Positions 1 through 12,966 are shown, counted from the first letter of the stretch. The stretch is DNA of 64,000 bases from Sipunculus nudus (GCA_026874595.1 CM049310.1:53697058-53761057); one strand, 5' to 3'. Program-made: numbers and translations. The notes: generated by a model not told the origin, from the letters alone.

Positions 1-47
1 GTTGTATACTGTCTTTATGTTATTGTTTTATGTATTTTTGGTTTAAT

Positions 48-69
48 AAAAAAAAAAAAAAAAAAAAAA
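48..69 (+). repeat. poly(A) tract after an AATAAA hexamer
   Basis: An uninterrupted run of 22 A follows TTT-GGTTT. The bases AATAAA overlap its start, so it resembles the 3' end of a retroposed transcript whose body lies left of the window. No target duplication can be checked because the upstream flank is cut off. It could equally be a simple A-rich repeat. Confidence 0.4.
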
Positions 70-1041
70 TCTTGATAGACCCGACTACAGCAACAAGAGA
101 CCACGTAGTGATGTTGATCACAGTTAAATCCCCACTAAAAGCATAAAACCACCCAAATAATCAGCAAATGCCATTATTGATGAACTGTCACGTGATATTG
201 CACTTCTGTTACAGAAAATAATAAAGTTGGAAGACAAAGTGGAGGTACTGCAAACCACAAATGTTAAACTTGAGAAAGAAAATGAACATTTACGCAAGAA
301 AGTCATTTTTTTACAGTCCAAAGTGAGTCTATCAGGCAGCTATGAGAAATTATATGTCTGTTGCAAAGCTGAAAGTTAAATGTAGAACTGAGATGGAGTA
401 TTCCCAAGAAAAATAGCACCTGTTGCAAGACAAACTCAGATCTGTTAACAATGTCAAATGGTAGCAAATAAAAATCCAAAAAAAAATACAGCAAAACGTC
501 TGAAGAAATGCAAATTATCAGAAAGACATAAAGCAAAAAAAAAAACAGTTCCTAAAGGCCATAATAGCAGACAGAACAATATTGGCTGTCAAAGTGGCAC
601 GTGAGTGGACAGCTCACGACAAGAAATTTGCCACAGAGGTTGCACAAGAAATTAAACAAATTAAACTCCTTGATTCAAGAAAGGTCTTGGTAAAGGAAGA
701 CAATGATCATGGTCACAAAAAGGAATATTCAACTGAGTAAAATCTCTGTGTCTGAACTGAAATCTCATTTGCTTGAGATAATTCCTGGTGAAATTTCGGA
801 GGAATTGATTGATCTGGTAGAGGTCATGACAAACCCTGCATCATTGGTCGGATCCAAATTTGCCTGGCATGGGAATAGGATGGGGAAAAGGTCATTCTGG
901 AATGGTGATTTAACCCAGTTGATAACAAACGAACACAAAGAATAAGAAAATATGAACTCTCTAATGAAACAGAATCTCCATGCTACATGGCTATTTCCCG
1001 AAATATTATTGGATATAATAAGAGGTGTTTTGAATATCTAC
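70..1041 (+). pseudogene. decayed coiled-coil gene with a small C-terminal domain, repeat-borne
   Basis: Several open blocks in different frames on the plus strand line up as one broken gene. About 165-380 encodes a heptad-rich coiled coil (KIIKLEDKVEVLQTTNVKLE). A second charged block (AREWTAHDKKFATEVAQEIK) lies at about 590-700, and the longest clean ORF is 703-945. That ORF contains NPASLVGSKFAWHGN and WNGDLTQL; the reading then moves to the frame starting at 921, where ELSNETESPCYMAISRNIIG follows to a stop at 1041. The order, a long coiled coil followed by a W-x-G ... CYM-x-IS module, resembles an unnamed multi-copy protein of mollusc genomes that I recall as probably transposon-linked; the C-terminal module may be Tudor-like. 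At least two frameshifts and several stops make this copy non-functional. The family identity is from memory; the coiled coil and frame breaks are directly visible. Confidence 0.5.
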
Positions 1042-3863
1042 TGAACTGAATCTGTAGTGCTTGTCCCTGACGAGCTCGGAGCAAGATTCAATCCTTGCCT
1101 GCAATCTTTCATTTTACATCATTCAATCAAATACTTTCATATTTGATGTGATATACATATGTAAATTCATTGTACTGTTTCCCTCAGCCAAGCCAGTGGA
1201 CGTTGAACTGTGTTTGCAAGATGTAACCCTTTAAATTACATATATATATCCTGAATTATTTGCATTCTTTGCCTTACATTTTATTTTACTGTGTTGTACA
1301 ACCGATGTCTTCAATATATATGTTTAGTCTTCTGTATATAAAGTTTTTTTTTGTTTCTATACATTCGTGTAAAAATTACAGTTCTGCACTAATAATATCA
1401 ATATATAACAAGTTTAAAATTTGTTGTATAACCTAGCTGCTCCCACATTCGAAATTCTGGCAGACTATATATAGTCTATAAATATATTATTTATTTTTAT
1501 TATTTATACTATAACTATCAGATATAATTAAATGCCGGGAAATATAATGTAACATAATTATGTCTCAAACAATGTATGAAAAGAGCGAGATCATTCATGG
1601 CTTTGGTCACAGCGCACACATGACTGCAGATCCAACAAGTTCCCCTCACAGAATCGAACATTCATGAGTGTGAGAAACCAGTTTGCCGAACTTGTTGTGC
1701 GCGGACAATATGGCGTCTGAATATACCGTCGCATTCCAAAACATGTGTAAACTTCCCCTGACCTAAAGTATGTGGGCACGTGTTCTACATTCGCATATAT
1801 GTGTCCGATACAAAATCATTGCTACGATTATAGAAAAAAATGCCTACCGGATTTATTCCAAAGGATAATGTCGAAAAGACTTGAGGTTTTACATCGCAGT
1901 TTGCAACAGTCGTTTTAACTCTAACTGCGATGGTCGTTTTAACTCTATCTCCATCATATTTATCGCCCTCTTTGGCGTGAGCACTATTCCTTTTATACAT
2001 ATAAATTTTGTGGTCGGCACTTATTCTATTATCGCTCCAATCATTATTACATATGATAACAGTACATACCAGGTTCCACCCATGTGATTCTTTCGATGGT
2101 GTTGTTGGTTCACTGCACAGGGACCATATCTATTGGTGCAAATTGGATCCTGGACATTCATAGATACCTCCTCTGTGCGGAGAATGTTCAAGAAATCGTG
2201 GTATTCAGTCGGTGTTTGATGTTGTAAAATTGAATACAGAAGGCAATGAGTCTTCTGAAGAGTTTTTCGCCCGACTTTTATAATGTAAGACCTGACCAAA
2301 ATGTTCCATGAAGAAGGGGTCACAATTGTGTGTTTCTGGTGTCCCGGAGAGCCTCGCAAAACTTAAGACGATTTCAAATTCTATTGATCCTTTTAACAGG
2401 TGTGGCTTTTATAGTTGCCGTTATTTAGAGCGGGAACCCTGATGTGTTCTCTGCAGGACACGTTGGTACTTGGTACGGGGACTAGTAGTCCTAAGATTCC
2501 TTAAATCTTGGGTTGAACGCCTTGTGATAAATAGTCTCTTCAACATACGACAGGTGCCGCCCCTGCTGCAAACAGCATCATTCCACACAAACCAGATTTA
2601 TCCATGAATCTCAAGGATTAATATATGCTTGCGGTCAACTTGCATTAAAGCCGAAATCAATTTATTCCGCAGAAGGTACAGAATTAAGCAAATGGAGCAC
2701 ATTATTGAGTATGCATCGACAACATTCATACTATAATCAAATTAGGTAAATTTGTATTATGTGTTGTATTTTGCCAAACCAACCATTTTATATCGTGGTG
2801 TAATAACCGTTGTGTTCTAAAGAAAAACGGAATCTTATACTTGTGCTTGTTTGATGATACTACGTGATACATCTGTTTCCAGTATTGTTGAAAATTTGAA
2901 TATCTTTGATCATTCATGACGACATTTGCCATCAAGAAGAAACAAAATGTGACGAGAATGGCAGAAATACATGATGTAAGCTGATGCCACTAATGCCACT
3001 GCGCAGTCAAGTTTTAAACTCGACTTTTAAACGACTATTCTGGGTCACAAAATTCGGCACAAGGGTTTCCACGATTATCTAACCACCAAATATAATATCG
3101 GAAGAGTCTGACATTATCTGACATTCCTCGGAAATCTGAAGACAAGTTTAAACACACTCAGCTTCGAGGGTTCCTGGAACATGGGTCGATTTTAAAAAAA
3201 AACGTGAAGTGTGAATACCAAATCAGGACTGAAGCAGCTCCAATCCAACCATATAATTTCGTGAGGTGCATCCAAATTTGCAGAATTGCAGGCAGTGAGA
3301 CCAAAACATAAATCGGAAGGTGAGCAGGCATATGTCTGCCAGTGAGATTTCGTGGTTACTTGCAGATTTTTTTTCCGGTCGATAAAAGAGATCGGCAGAT
3401 GGGAGGCCGGGTTTGGAATGCTCTGTGATAAATGTAGACCCAGGCCTTTATTGACTCGCTTTCCATTCATGAAAGGGTTTTTTTCTGATTTCTAAAGTCT
3501 ATTAAATAAATAAATCAAGTTAATCCCTCGATTCTTTGATAAAAATGGGCCAGGACATGTAGATTCAACTTTATACAAGCTGTTCGTATTCTTTATGTTA
3601 ACGTGTTAACAACATGTGGGAAGCCCCGAAAATAAAACACATACAACAACAACAGCTTACGACAAATCAGACCAGCGAGATAATGCAAATGGTGTTATGT
3701 AAATAATAACCTTTCAGCTTCCGCAAGTATGCAACCAACCACTTTTAGTTACATATTTTTTTCTGTTTGTCAATATGGCCGCAGGTACCGTATATACCGA
3801 TAGTAAAAAAAAACAAGGTCAAACAATCATCCATCACAAAGCCATTATAAGAAATTCTCTTGG
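1042..3863. other. no gene recognised
   Basis: AT-rich sequence with short ORFs of up to 112 codons that show no recognisable domain and overlap on both strands. A short internal repeat (CGTTTTAACTCTA) occurs at about 1911-1950. I see no RNA gene or mobile element. Confidence 0.4.
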
Positions 3864-3999
3864 TAGGAATTACCTATAGTTCATCAAAATGTACGCAGAA
3901 AAAGGAAAAAATCACATTAATTCTATAAATGTAGGAATTACCTATAGTTCATCAAAATGTACGCAGAAAAAGGCAAAAATCACATTAATTCTATAAATA
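3864..3999. repeat. 68-bp tandem duplication, two copies
   Basis: The copies 3864-3931 and 3932-3999 both begin TAGGAATTACCTATAG. They differ at an A/C inside AAAGG(A/C)AAAAATC and at the last base. The near identity indicates a recent local duplication. Confidence 0.9.
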
Positions 4000-4627
4000 A
4001 GACAGAATAGCTGGCTTAAAGATAGAACACCGGCCTGCCTTGACATAGACTGTGTTAATTTATACGCGACCTTCACTTTCTTAGACTGGGCTTCCACTGC
4101 ATTGGCCTTCAAGTGAATTAGCACCATTAATGCTGCCGACGTAACAAACTGGGAACCGGCAGTTTCCGGGTTCTCTCTGTATTGTCACTGACCGAACTGT
4201 TTATACTTAAACCCGCAGTGTATTCCGTCCTTCATGCACTGTGGCTGTCGTTAGATTCTTGGTTAACGTCGCCCAGCGGTCGTTCATAAATCGGTCTGCC
4301 TTGAGGCCCTGACATCCGATACATTAAACGTCCAGTTCTGCTTTTCCTTATTCTTGGAAGGAATCAAGTACTACGGACTTGAACAAAACAAAAATTCAAA
4401 GCACTGGAACAGTTTTCACAATCCCATTTTTATCTTTTTGGGTAATGAAAATTGATTTTCTTAAAAAAACAAATAAGTCTCGATTAAATTCCTTTTTATA
4501 ACCCGAAAAAAAATCTCGAAGTACAAGAGAATTAGGGTCTGTAGACACTTTCTTCGGTCAAGCCATATACTTTTGATCGATGGAAAAGCGCATTAAGAGT
4601 ATGCTAATCCAGAATATATAATATATA

Positions 4628-4631
<4 letters not shown>

Positions 4632-4691
<60 letters not shown>
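4632..4691. repeat. (TA)n microsatellite
   Basis: About 30 uninterrupted TA dinucleotides, preceded by imperfect TA sequence from about 4613. Read as protein it gives only Tyr-Ile repeats. Confidence 0.95.
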
Positions 4692-4695
<4 letters not shown>

Positions 4696-5004
4696 CGAGA
4701 GGGATTGGTCCGTCGTTTCCAAAACTATTTGGGGTTGCTCCAAGTTCACGGTCGGTTAAAACAGGCGATTCCTGTTTGTAATAACCTGAAGAACATTACA
4801 AAATTTGTTCAGAGAGAATTCCGTAATATTTGGCTTATATTGTTGCTAAAACAAAATAGTAAGGGCCTATGGACGCGAGAAAATAAGGCATAATTATTTG
4901 TATTTTATCCAAACTGTTAGTAGGGAAAAAGTGGGAAATCTTTAGTATGCGCTTGTGAGTATACCTGCAGACGTAGGTAATAATAGTGATAAAACTTAAT
5001 GCGA

Positions 5005-5050
5005 GCACTGTATATGGCTCAGATGGTAGCGTTCGGTAGTCTTTACTATA
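5005..5050 (+). repeat. tRNA-like SINE fragment
   Basis: GAGCACT...ATATGGCTCAGATGGTAGCG...GGTAGTCTTTA matches the left edge of the repeat at 39475 (CTCCATGGCTCGGTTGGTGGC...GGTAGTCTATA). TGGCTCAGATGG fits an RNA polymerase III A box. No B box follows, so this is a fragment and not a tRNA gene. Confidence 0.4.
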
Positions 5051-5733
5051 CAATGTAAACATGTATATGTACCAGTTAGCAAAGGTGCAGCAATGTATAG
5101 AACTACCCGTTTTAAAAGTGTTAAAAGTATTTTTTTAAGTATTTGGAATTATATCTCAAAATATGAATTATTAATTCATTATTACACATGGCGTTCAATT
5201 ATTCATGCTCATTTTCTGTTTACTGCTCAATATTTCCTGTTTGCTCTGATTAATAAATTTACTGTTAGTTAAGGTGCATATACCTCTTTAAGGTCGCCCT
5301 TTGATCAATGGTATAAAACAGTATATTTATTGGTGATATATCAGAATGTTTTGAAGCACGTTTTTACTTTTATTATGCATTGGTCAATAAAGTTCAATGT
5401 AACCCTCTATTGCATCGTGAACGTGAGATATGGATAGACGCCTGTGATATTTGATTGTATGCCATGACAGGAAGAACCCATTCAGAATAAAACATACATG
5501 CCCTCGTTATCTTCTCAAGACGAATTCAAAGGCAAAATCCTTCCCAGTTTTTAGAAAACAAAATCAATGTGTGGGATTATAGTTATTTAATATATAAATA
5601 TATAGTTATAATAATATTATAGTTAATTCATACAGCTGTTTGACTTTCAGTATCACGTTTTTCTATCTGGTCTTCGGTTTTCAGAAATAAAACATCAAGT
5701 GCCTAATGTTTTCGATTTTGTTTACCCTGTTTC

Positions 5734-6200
5734 ACAACCCTCCCCCCCCCCCCACTGTATATAAAATATATTGAAAAGTTTCTTTAGTTTTCAAATATTT
5801 AACGGTTGTATGCACGTTCCATTTTCATAAGTAGACATCCTCAGATAATTATGTTTTATAATATATTTTTTAACTAACTGATAAATCTAATTCTTTCCGC
5901 CTCCTAATATAATTTGCGGGTGAGAGCGTGGTCACCGGCAGGGCATTCCACCGGCTTCTACTTGAAACAACCCTCCCCCCCCCTCCACTGTATATAAAAT
6001 ATATTGAAAAGTTTCTTTAGTTTTCAAATATTTAACGGTTGTATGCACGTTCCATTTTCATAAGTAGACATCCTCAGATAATTATGTTTTATAATATATT
6101 TTTTAACTAAATGATAAATCTAATTCTTTCCGCCTCCTAATATAATTTGCGGGTGAGAGCGTGGTCACCGGCAGGGCATTCCACCGGCTTCTACTTGAAA
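5734..6200. repeat. 233-bp tandem duplication
   Basis: Copy 1 (5734-5966) and copy 2 (5967-6200) both start ACAACCCTCC plus a C run and end CGGCTTCTACTTGAAA. Beyond the C tract I see essentially one substitution (AACTAACTGA versus AACTAAATGA). This is a very recent duplication or possibly an assembly duplication. Confidence 0.95.
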
Positions 6201-6457
6201 GATACGGGTCCAATGATCACAAAACTCTCTGTAGGTAGATCTCCACCTCTACTTTGTCCTAGGAATATATCCGTGCCGTTTTAAAACCGTGGCATTTAAA
6301 AAAATTATAAACCGCTCATGAGGACTGCAATTTTATTTACACATTAAATCCCGGATGTCACAAGTCGAAGTCGGAATTAAGGATATACCGCTCGTGCAGT
6401 CAATAGTCTTGTCTATTAGAGGGGGATAATAAAATATGAAATTAGACTGTTTGCTCA

Positions 6458-6460
<3 letters not shown>

Positions 6461-6504
<44 letters not shown>
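6461..6504. repeat. (GA)n microsatellite
   Basis: About 22 uninterrupted AG/GA units, flanked by unique AT-rich sequence. Confidence 0.95.
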
Positions 6505-6508
<4 letters not shown>

Positions 6509-6714
6509 AATCGACCGCTTAAGGTTTCTTTTGTTGCCTCTTTTAAATTGAATAAACAAGTAGCATTATATGAAAAGACGACATGTCTATTAAAGCAATA
6601 GAATCATTTATAGAGCCGCCTTAACTGAGTTTTTGACCTATTTACTGGGGTGACAGTGTCGTTTCTGATCACATGTGGACAATTATGACCAAGAAAAAGA
6701 GCGGAAAGGCATAA

Positions 6715-6850
6715 GAAAAGTCAAGGTCACCTCACTCCCACTCAAGGCCACAGGAAGCAGCCATCTCCAGTGAAATCCCAACACGCACGATCATTAAACT
6801 GCACTTTAGTCTCCTGCCGTCATTACGCTCCATCTCGTTTGAGTGCCTTC
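6715..6850 (+). repeat. dispersed repeat, copy A
   Basis: The block CCCACTCAAGGCC ... GGAAGCAGCCATCTC ... CATTAAACTGCACT ... CTCCTGCCGTCATTACG recurs with divergence at 7915-8045 in the same orientation, about 1.2 kb away. It is either a diverged tandem duplication or two copies of an old repeat family. No coding capacity is recognised. Confidence 0.65.
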
Positions 6851-7914
6851 CGACCATCTTGACACCAACTTTACTCTCGATCTACCATTCGCTGTAGACC
6901 CTGGAGGAACGTCTGCTAGACTTCTTCTCTTTTTGTGTGATCAGAGCGAACTATAGCCCTGTGCGTTTTTAGTCTGTTATTCATGTATTTAAAGGCCTTT
7001 AAGAAAAAGATTCACCTCAGTTTCTTTATTTTGCCTTTAACGCATCGGCGGGGTTTTTAAGCGTGGACTTTGTCCCCTAAGTCTAACTCCGAAACTTTTA
7101 GACTATAACCACCTATTGAATATTCCCATGCTTAATCTGTACCTTTTAATGTGCTTTATTTAAACACTAACTGAAAAGTGGCTACAAAGGCTACATTATT
7201 GTTAAAACATACCTAGCAATTAAAAAAATGAAGGCTGGAATAGTCAGAGGGATGTTAAAAAGTTCAAATTTATATCCCAGAAACTAGAGAGACCATATCT
7301 TTAAAATGAATGAGTCCTGATTTGACGGCTATATTTTTATCTATTTGTACGAAGGATTCACAAATATATAAAAAACATATAATTAAATAAAATGTTTGAA
7401 ACTGATTATATTTACTGTCATTTATCTTCCAGCCGCTATTAAGAAAGGCCTTTAGAATAACATGTTTAAAAAAATATAAGTTTTCTGCATGCAGTAAGAA
7501 ACATTATCCGTAGCGAGGTTTGAGGATAAAAGCACGCTTTGTCATCCGTGAAATTATTAAATTTGCACGATATCCGGTATAATCGGAATTTTATTTATTT
7601 GTAATAATTAGCATCAGTGCCTCAGTTTTGCATCATATCATTCTAATTGTAAAAACACATTGGTGTATAAGATAATGAAATATTAGCTTAATATGATTGA
7701 TTAGTTAAATACGCATGTGTTTATGAATTTGCTATTTGTTTCACCTGTTGTTCTTTAAGAGTAATAAACATCGGATCAAAGGTCTGTTAGAGAAAATGGT
7801 CAAGGTTACCCAAGTTATAACGTTGTAAACTGAAATCGCAAAATCATTCCTTACACAGCGATGAAAAAAAAGATAAAAAAAATAAAAACCCAAATGGGCT
7901 TAGGAAAACAGGCT

Positions 7915-8050
7915 ACGCAGTTAGTCCCTTGATTCCCACTCAAGGCCGGGGGAGGCAGCCATCTTAAGTGAAAACCCCCATCTACAGAATCGACCCCGCC
8001 ATTAAAATGCACTCCAGTCTGTAGGCGTTATTACGTTCCTTATGGTCCCA
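7915..8050 (+). repeat. dispersed repeat, copy B
   Basis: Partner of 6715-6850: CCCACTCAAGGCC, GGAGGCAGCCATCTT, CATTAAAATGCACTCCAGTC and GGCGTTATTACG appear in the same order, with small insertions in between. Divergence suggests the pair is old. Confidence 0.65.
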
Positions 8051-9040
8051 GCACTTATTTATCCACCTTGGGGCATATACAAAAAAAAAAATAAATGTTC
8101 TTGGATCACCGCTAGTATTTTTTCACGGATGCTTTCTTCTGCGAAAGATGGCTAAGTTCTCGGTAATAATGTTGTTAATTACTGTTTTTGCCTCTGATCC
8201 CGTAAAAAATCAGTACGTATCTTAATAATGCAATATTTTAATCCATGAAGGTATAATTCAAATTCTCAACACTGTCTCATGAGAAAGTAATATCATCATT
8301 TAAATTTTTCCTTAAAGTTTTACCAACCACTGGTCTGGGACCCTTTGATCTGTTCATTTTCTAAAAGCTGCAGAACATGCTCCCATTTTGGAATTCATAA
8401 AGTTTTGGATTTCTGACTCTGATTGGTTTATAAATTTAAGTTGTTTGATTAAAAATGATTAATTTCAGCACGACGGTAATGACAATAGAAAATCTCTCAG
8501 CATACTATTAAAATATAGGCTTTTTATTTGGGGTGTTAACTGTCAAATTATGATTTAATAATGTATTTAAGTTTAAAATGTACAAACATATTAAAGTTAC
8601 AAATATAAATTTTGGAAAATTTGATGAAAAAGATAAACGGGTAAAATTGTTTTTAAGTTGTAAAAATTGAACTAGATTTCAAACACAACACTGAAAGGGA
8701 TAATGGTACAATGGCAGCACAATTTGTCACAGAAGATTAAATCTTAACAAAATGTTTTGTGGAAACACAAAGACCAGGATAACAAGGGGAATTATGCGTA
8801 GGTCATGTCGGAAGTGGACTGGTCGCACCTCGATGATATGAACCGTGACTGTACACCATTAATAATTCACCTTGGGATTTATATTATTTAATGCCATGGC
8901 CTTTTTTTGACCGGACAAGTGGACCCGTCCCCACATTTTTTAGGGATGGGAAAAAAGTATTATTATATATATATATAATATATATAATCAACGCGAAAAC
9001 TCGTTCACTGAAAGTAGGATAATAATTTAGCAGTTTATGA
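8051..9040. other. no gene recognised
   Basis: AT-rich sequence with a short TA-rich palindromic run near 8964-8990. No ORF or RNA gene that I recognise. Confidence 0.4.
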
Positions 9041-9044
9041 AGGT

Positions 9045-9064
9045 CAGAGAGAGAGAGAGAGAGG

Positions 9065-9111
<47 letters not shown>

Positions 9112-9130
9112 GAGAGAAAGAGAGAGAATG
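9045..9130. repeat. interrupted (GA)n microsatellite
   Basis: A purine tract of GA units with AAAG and GGGA interruptions. It generates an Arg-Glu repeat ORF that is an artefact of the repeat. Confidence 0.95.
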
Positions 9131-9943
9131 AGAGAGTTTGTTTGGGTACATTTATAATGTTCATACCTAGCGATTATGATGATGTAACATTAAACATTAA
9201 TGGTAACCGTATTCTTTATAACTACTATGACTGATTGATCATAGCATGTCTATTTTTATTGGAAATTTGAATGGAAAATGTTGTTAGGAGATGATAGGTT
9301 CACATAAATGGACTGATGCACGCAAAAGTTCAATATTAGTTTATCCATCACCCGTCAGATGTCGCTAATAATCAAATAATGTGGCTCAAACAAAAACCTC
9401 TGTCAACGATGTAGAAAATTAATGCGGGACCCATCATAACCTTCAAAACTCTTTATAACACTAGTACTTAAAATATTAATATAATTCTACAAACTGAGAT
9501 AAACTGCGTCTTTTGGGGGGCATTTTATCATTTTCGGCTAACTCCTGTTGCAGCGTCTAGAAGGGGTGGTTATTGGGGTATATTCCGTGTTCTATATAAA
9601 TATAATCCCTTGAACATTCTATAAAATAAGCCAATTAGCGTTGACCAAATTTTATGATACGCTGCATATACTGTCCATTTAATTTATATCCTTGTGTTTA
9701 CAACAAAATGGCCACAAGTCTTTACCCAAACAAGTCTAAAAATGATGTCTTGATGCAAATCTGACTAACCAGCGTTTTGCAAGTAAAAAATGTGTTGCTT
9801 CTATATTCTCCCCACAAACAACTATACTATAGTGAATTTTCAGTTTCCGCATTCCTGCAATAAACCACCCTCAAGTACATGTTTTTTCTTCAACATGTCA
9901 CATGTACCATGATTACTATCAGCATGAAGATATACAAGCTCAG

Positions 9944-9965
9944 ACCCCCCCCCCCCCCCCCCCCC
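9944..9965. repeat. poly(C) tract
   Basis: A run of about 22 C. Such a tract is prone to slippage and G-quadruplex formation on the minus strand, and its length in an assembly is unreliable. Confidence 0.9.
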
Positions 9966-9992
9966 AACAGGGACATTTCTAAGCAGGTATTA

Positions 9993-10075
9993 CCCAGTGG
10001 CGTACAAACGTGTTTTTCATTGGGGGTATGATTGGCGCTGTTGCGCCAATATTCACGCTAGCGCAAAAAGGCGGG
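9993..10075 (+). mobile_element. possible hAT-type terminus
   Basis: CAGTGGCGTACAAACGTG fits the CAGTGGCGTA start common to many hAT transposon TIRs, and is followed by a palindromic TTGGCGCTGTTGCGCCAA. I could not find a matching TACGCCACTG end downstream, so this is a solo terminus or a coincidence. Confidence 0.25.
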
Positions 10076-11496
10076 TGTCTGAGGGTGCCCCACTCAGAAC
10101 CTGGAAGTTTTTTTTCAAAGTTTATTGGTACAATTTGAAATACTTTTAGTGAAATTTTGATTAAAATGAACATGCGATTTACCATTGAACATGACATAAT
10201 TGTAGGATAATGAATGATTATCGTATATAATTACAAACACATGGAAACGTGGGCTTTAATAATAAATATACAACTGAAGTGAGATATTTTGGTTTTTGAC
10301 TTTTGTTTACAGAGCAAACTACCAGAAATGCTTGGCAATAACGATGGCTGTTTAATTTGTCGTGTCGTCGGGGCGTTACACGGGCACAATTCACAACATA
10401 AAACCGAGAAAATTTTGACTTCAGATCTAGGTACTTCCTACTGAGATTTGTCCTACATGTCAAGGACCACTTAATTGTTATTATTAATTCATTTCATTAA
10501 GAAGCTCAAATTTCGTAATAATAGCCATACCGATCGCCATGAAACTTAATTTATTCAGAGGAATAACTTCAGCAGTTTCACAACACTGATTATGTCACCT
10601 ATATGTTTTCCCAACTGTTTTAAACTGAAAAAGGTAATACAAGAGAAAAGTTCATTCAAACATGTGTTGTTGTCTGGAGGAATGATGGCCCGGCAATTTC
10701 TTAATTTGCGACATACTGACATTATAAGCCCATTGACAGTGAACATTCACACTTAGCAATCTTATTTCTTAGCAATCCTGAAAGTTGGTGTCCTTACTGA
10801 TCAGTCATATTGTTGGTTACCAAATACTAGAGGCACCTACAGTTGCCGTTATGTTAAGGCAAACAGTTACTTCCCATTTGAAAAAAAAATTACGTGTGTC
10901 ACGGATAAATAAAATCTTATTTACCTATAAATGTGTATATTTTTATCTGAAAATTCATACTTAACATTTCTCAGCAATACTTGCAAAGTATATAGTGTAG
11001 TCGCTCATGTAGCAAAATCCTAATTCCGTAGGAATTAATTACCCAAATGGAGATAGCACTTGTTTTCACTTCATTTAGTTGTAAGCTGATGGAACAAATT
11101 TTATCAACCCCCTGACCCCCCCCCAAAAAAAAAATCCAAGATGGCCGCCATCATAATAAAAAAGCCTAGATAGTGCTTTAATATTGTAACTATCGCATCA
11201 GAATGAATAATATTGTATCGATTTATAATATTTTGAATGTGTACTGGTATTATCAACTTCCCGAAAAGCTGTCCAAAGATTAGGGAGGGTATTCAAGGTC
11301 AAGGTCAAACTTATTTACCAACCTTCTGTCTTAAAATTACATTAGACATCTTGGGTACTACGCTTTCATATTTTATGTTATATGGTTTTGAAAAAGTCAA
11401 CAGTATTAATAATTGTCTTGGCAGAATAATATATCATAGGGACGATATTAAAATACATTACACTAAGATACTGTCACATGTTTTTTAAATGGACCT
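10076..11496. other. no gene recognised
   Basis: AT-rich with short unrelated ORFs (up to 83 codons) and an A tract after a C run at 11118-11135. No recognisable domain. Confidence 0.4.
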
Positions 11497-11948
11497 TTAA
11501 GGTGCCCATTCACCTACCTTTTTGAAAGAAAATTTGTGATTTCTGGCTTCTCTGTGTTAATATCAACGATCTAAAGGTAATTCTGGTTTTGGAATGTTCT
11601 TATAATACCTCCGTGAAGGAAGTATGAACTTGTTGATCAGCAACATGTTTGTAAACCAGCAATGTGGACAAAAGAGGAAAAAAATGTAACCTAACATGGT
11701 ATGTGGCATATATGCTGAGACAGAAAGTTTATTTGTAGCAAAACGCCAACTCTTGCTATCTGACTTGCTGCCAATGCCATTGTTGAATTTGTTTTATTTT
11801 TGCGGGCCCCACATATTATAAGCACGTTGATATAAACAAAACAAGCTGCACGGGGCGTGATATCAACGTTTTCTTGCCTATTTTATATAAATCTCCAAGG
11901 GATTACCTTTAGTTTATAAAGGTCAGAAAGGTGATTTGGCCCCTTTAA
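11497..11948. mobile_element. MITE-like element with imperfect TIRs, copy 1
   Basis: The left end TTAAGGTGCCCATTCACCT and the reverse complement of the right end (TTAAAGGGGCCAAATCACCT) form imperfect terminal inverted repeats; a TTAA lies at each edge. The body (TCTGTGTTAATATCAACG..., TATTATAAGCACGTTGATAT, AAGGGATTACCTTTAG) is shared with 32994-33405 in the same orientation. At about 450 bp with no coding capacity it fits a non-autonomous DNA transposon. A TTAA target would suggest piggyBac-type mobilisation, but the second copy does not show clean TTAA ends, so the superfamily is open. Confidence 0.6.
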
Positions 11949-12089
11949 AACATGAAATTGATGTACGTGTGTACTTATTTCAGATATTGCTGATTCTCTG
12001 CTGATTCATTGCTTAGTCGTCAATAGTATTCATGCGAAACAACAATTTTCTAAATCAATTTGTATGTTTATTAAAAAAAGATTTACATT

Positions 12090-12240
12090 TAGGTACACTT
12101 CGAGGAGCTTCAGTAGAAACCTTTTTCTGAATATCTTTGCAGTTTACCTGAATACGGGTGGGAATAGGTCAGATATTATTGTAATTGTCACAAAAAGATT
12201 GAAAGAGTAAAACAGAAAAATATGCTGCCCTGACAAAAGA
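12090..12240. repeat. segmental repeat pair, copy A
   Basis: GGTACACTTCGAGGAGCTTC ... GGTCAGATATTATTGTAATT ... GAAAAATATGCTGCCCTGAC reappears at 12967-13118 in the same orientation. Downstream, TTAGTACCACGGATGATAAT (about 12424) also has a weak partner near 13142. The pair therefore looks like a diverged tandem duplication with a period near 875 bp. Confidence 0.75.
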
Positions 12241-12966
12241 AGGCGGCCATCGAAAGAAGACAACCTATCTGCACGTGTACAGGGTCATACTGGTTCGGTC
12301 CGTAAAAAATTATGTGTGTACATGCCTGTAAATGGCATCTGGCGTATTCAAATACATGTACCTTTAAGAACCCCGTAGGTTTATGTCGGAAAATCGGGAC
12401 CAATCACCTTAAGATTAAGATATTAGTACCACGGATGATAATATCAGGAATTACTATCAGGTCTGCATCGACCAGAAGATGCGCGTGCATAGAAAAACCA
12501 GAATGCCACAGCAGCTGGTTATAAGATACGCTTAGAACTTATGCGAATTATATTGAGATGAGTAGTGGAATATATAATATAAGGATAACTGTTTCAAATG
12601 ACCATATATATGTATAAAGGAAAAGTCAACATGGATTTATCTTTAACATGGTTGAAATAATGTATTATATGTCAATCCTAAGGCACAGCAATGCTCAGTG
12701 GGAACATCGGAAATACTTGTTTTTCTGCTATACAGTCCTATTATATAAATTATTTGGTGAAACCGTTGACCATGCAACTACGAAAGGCCGATCATACTGT
12801 GTAAGAGATTGAGTGTTAAATTGATTAATCTGGGCCACTCTGCTTGAATACGAGAAACAATGGAAGATCTCTGGTTCAAGGTTCCCTTCTTAATTTGGAA
12901 AGACTCTATTGCATGATCATACTCTTTATTACAAGAACAATCTATGGAATGTTAACTTTTCCAGAC

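Noticed and set aside
9037-9234. Arg-Glu repeat ORF
   Set aside because: Translation of a GA microsatellite.
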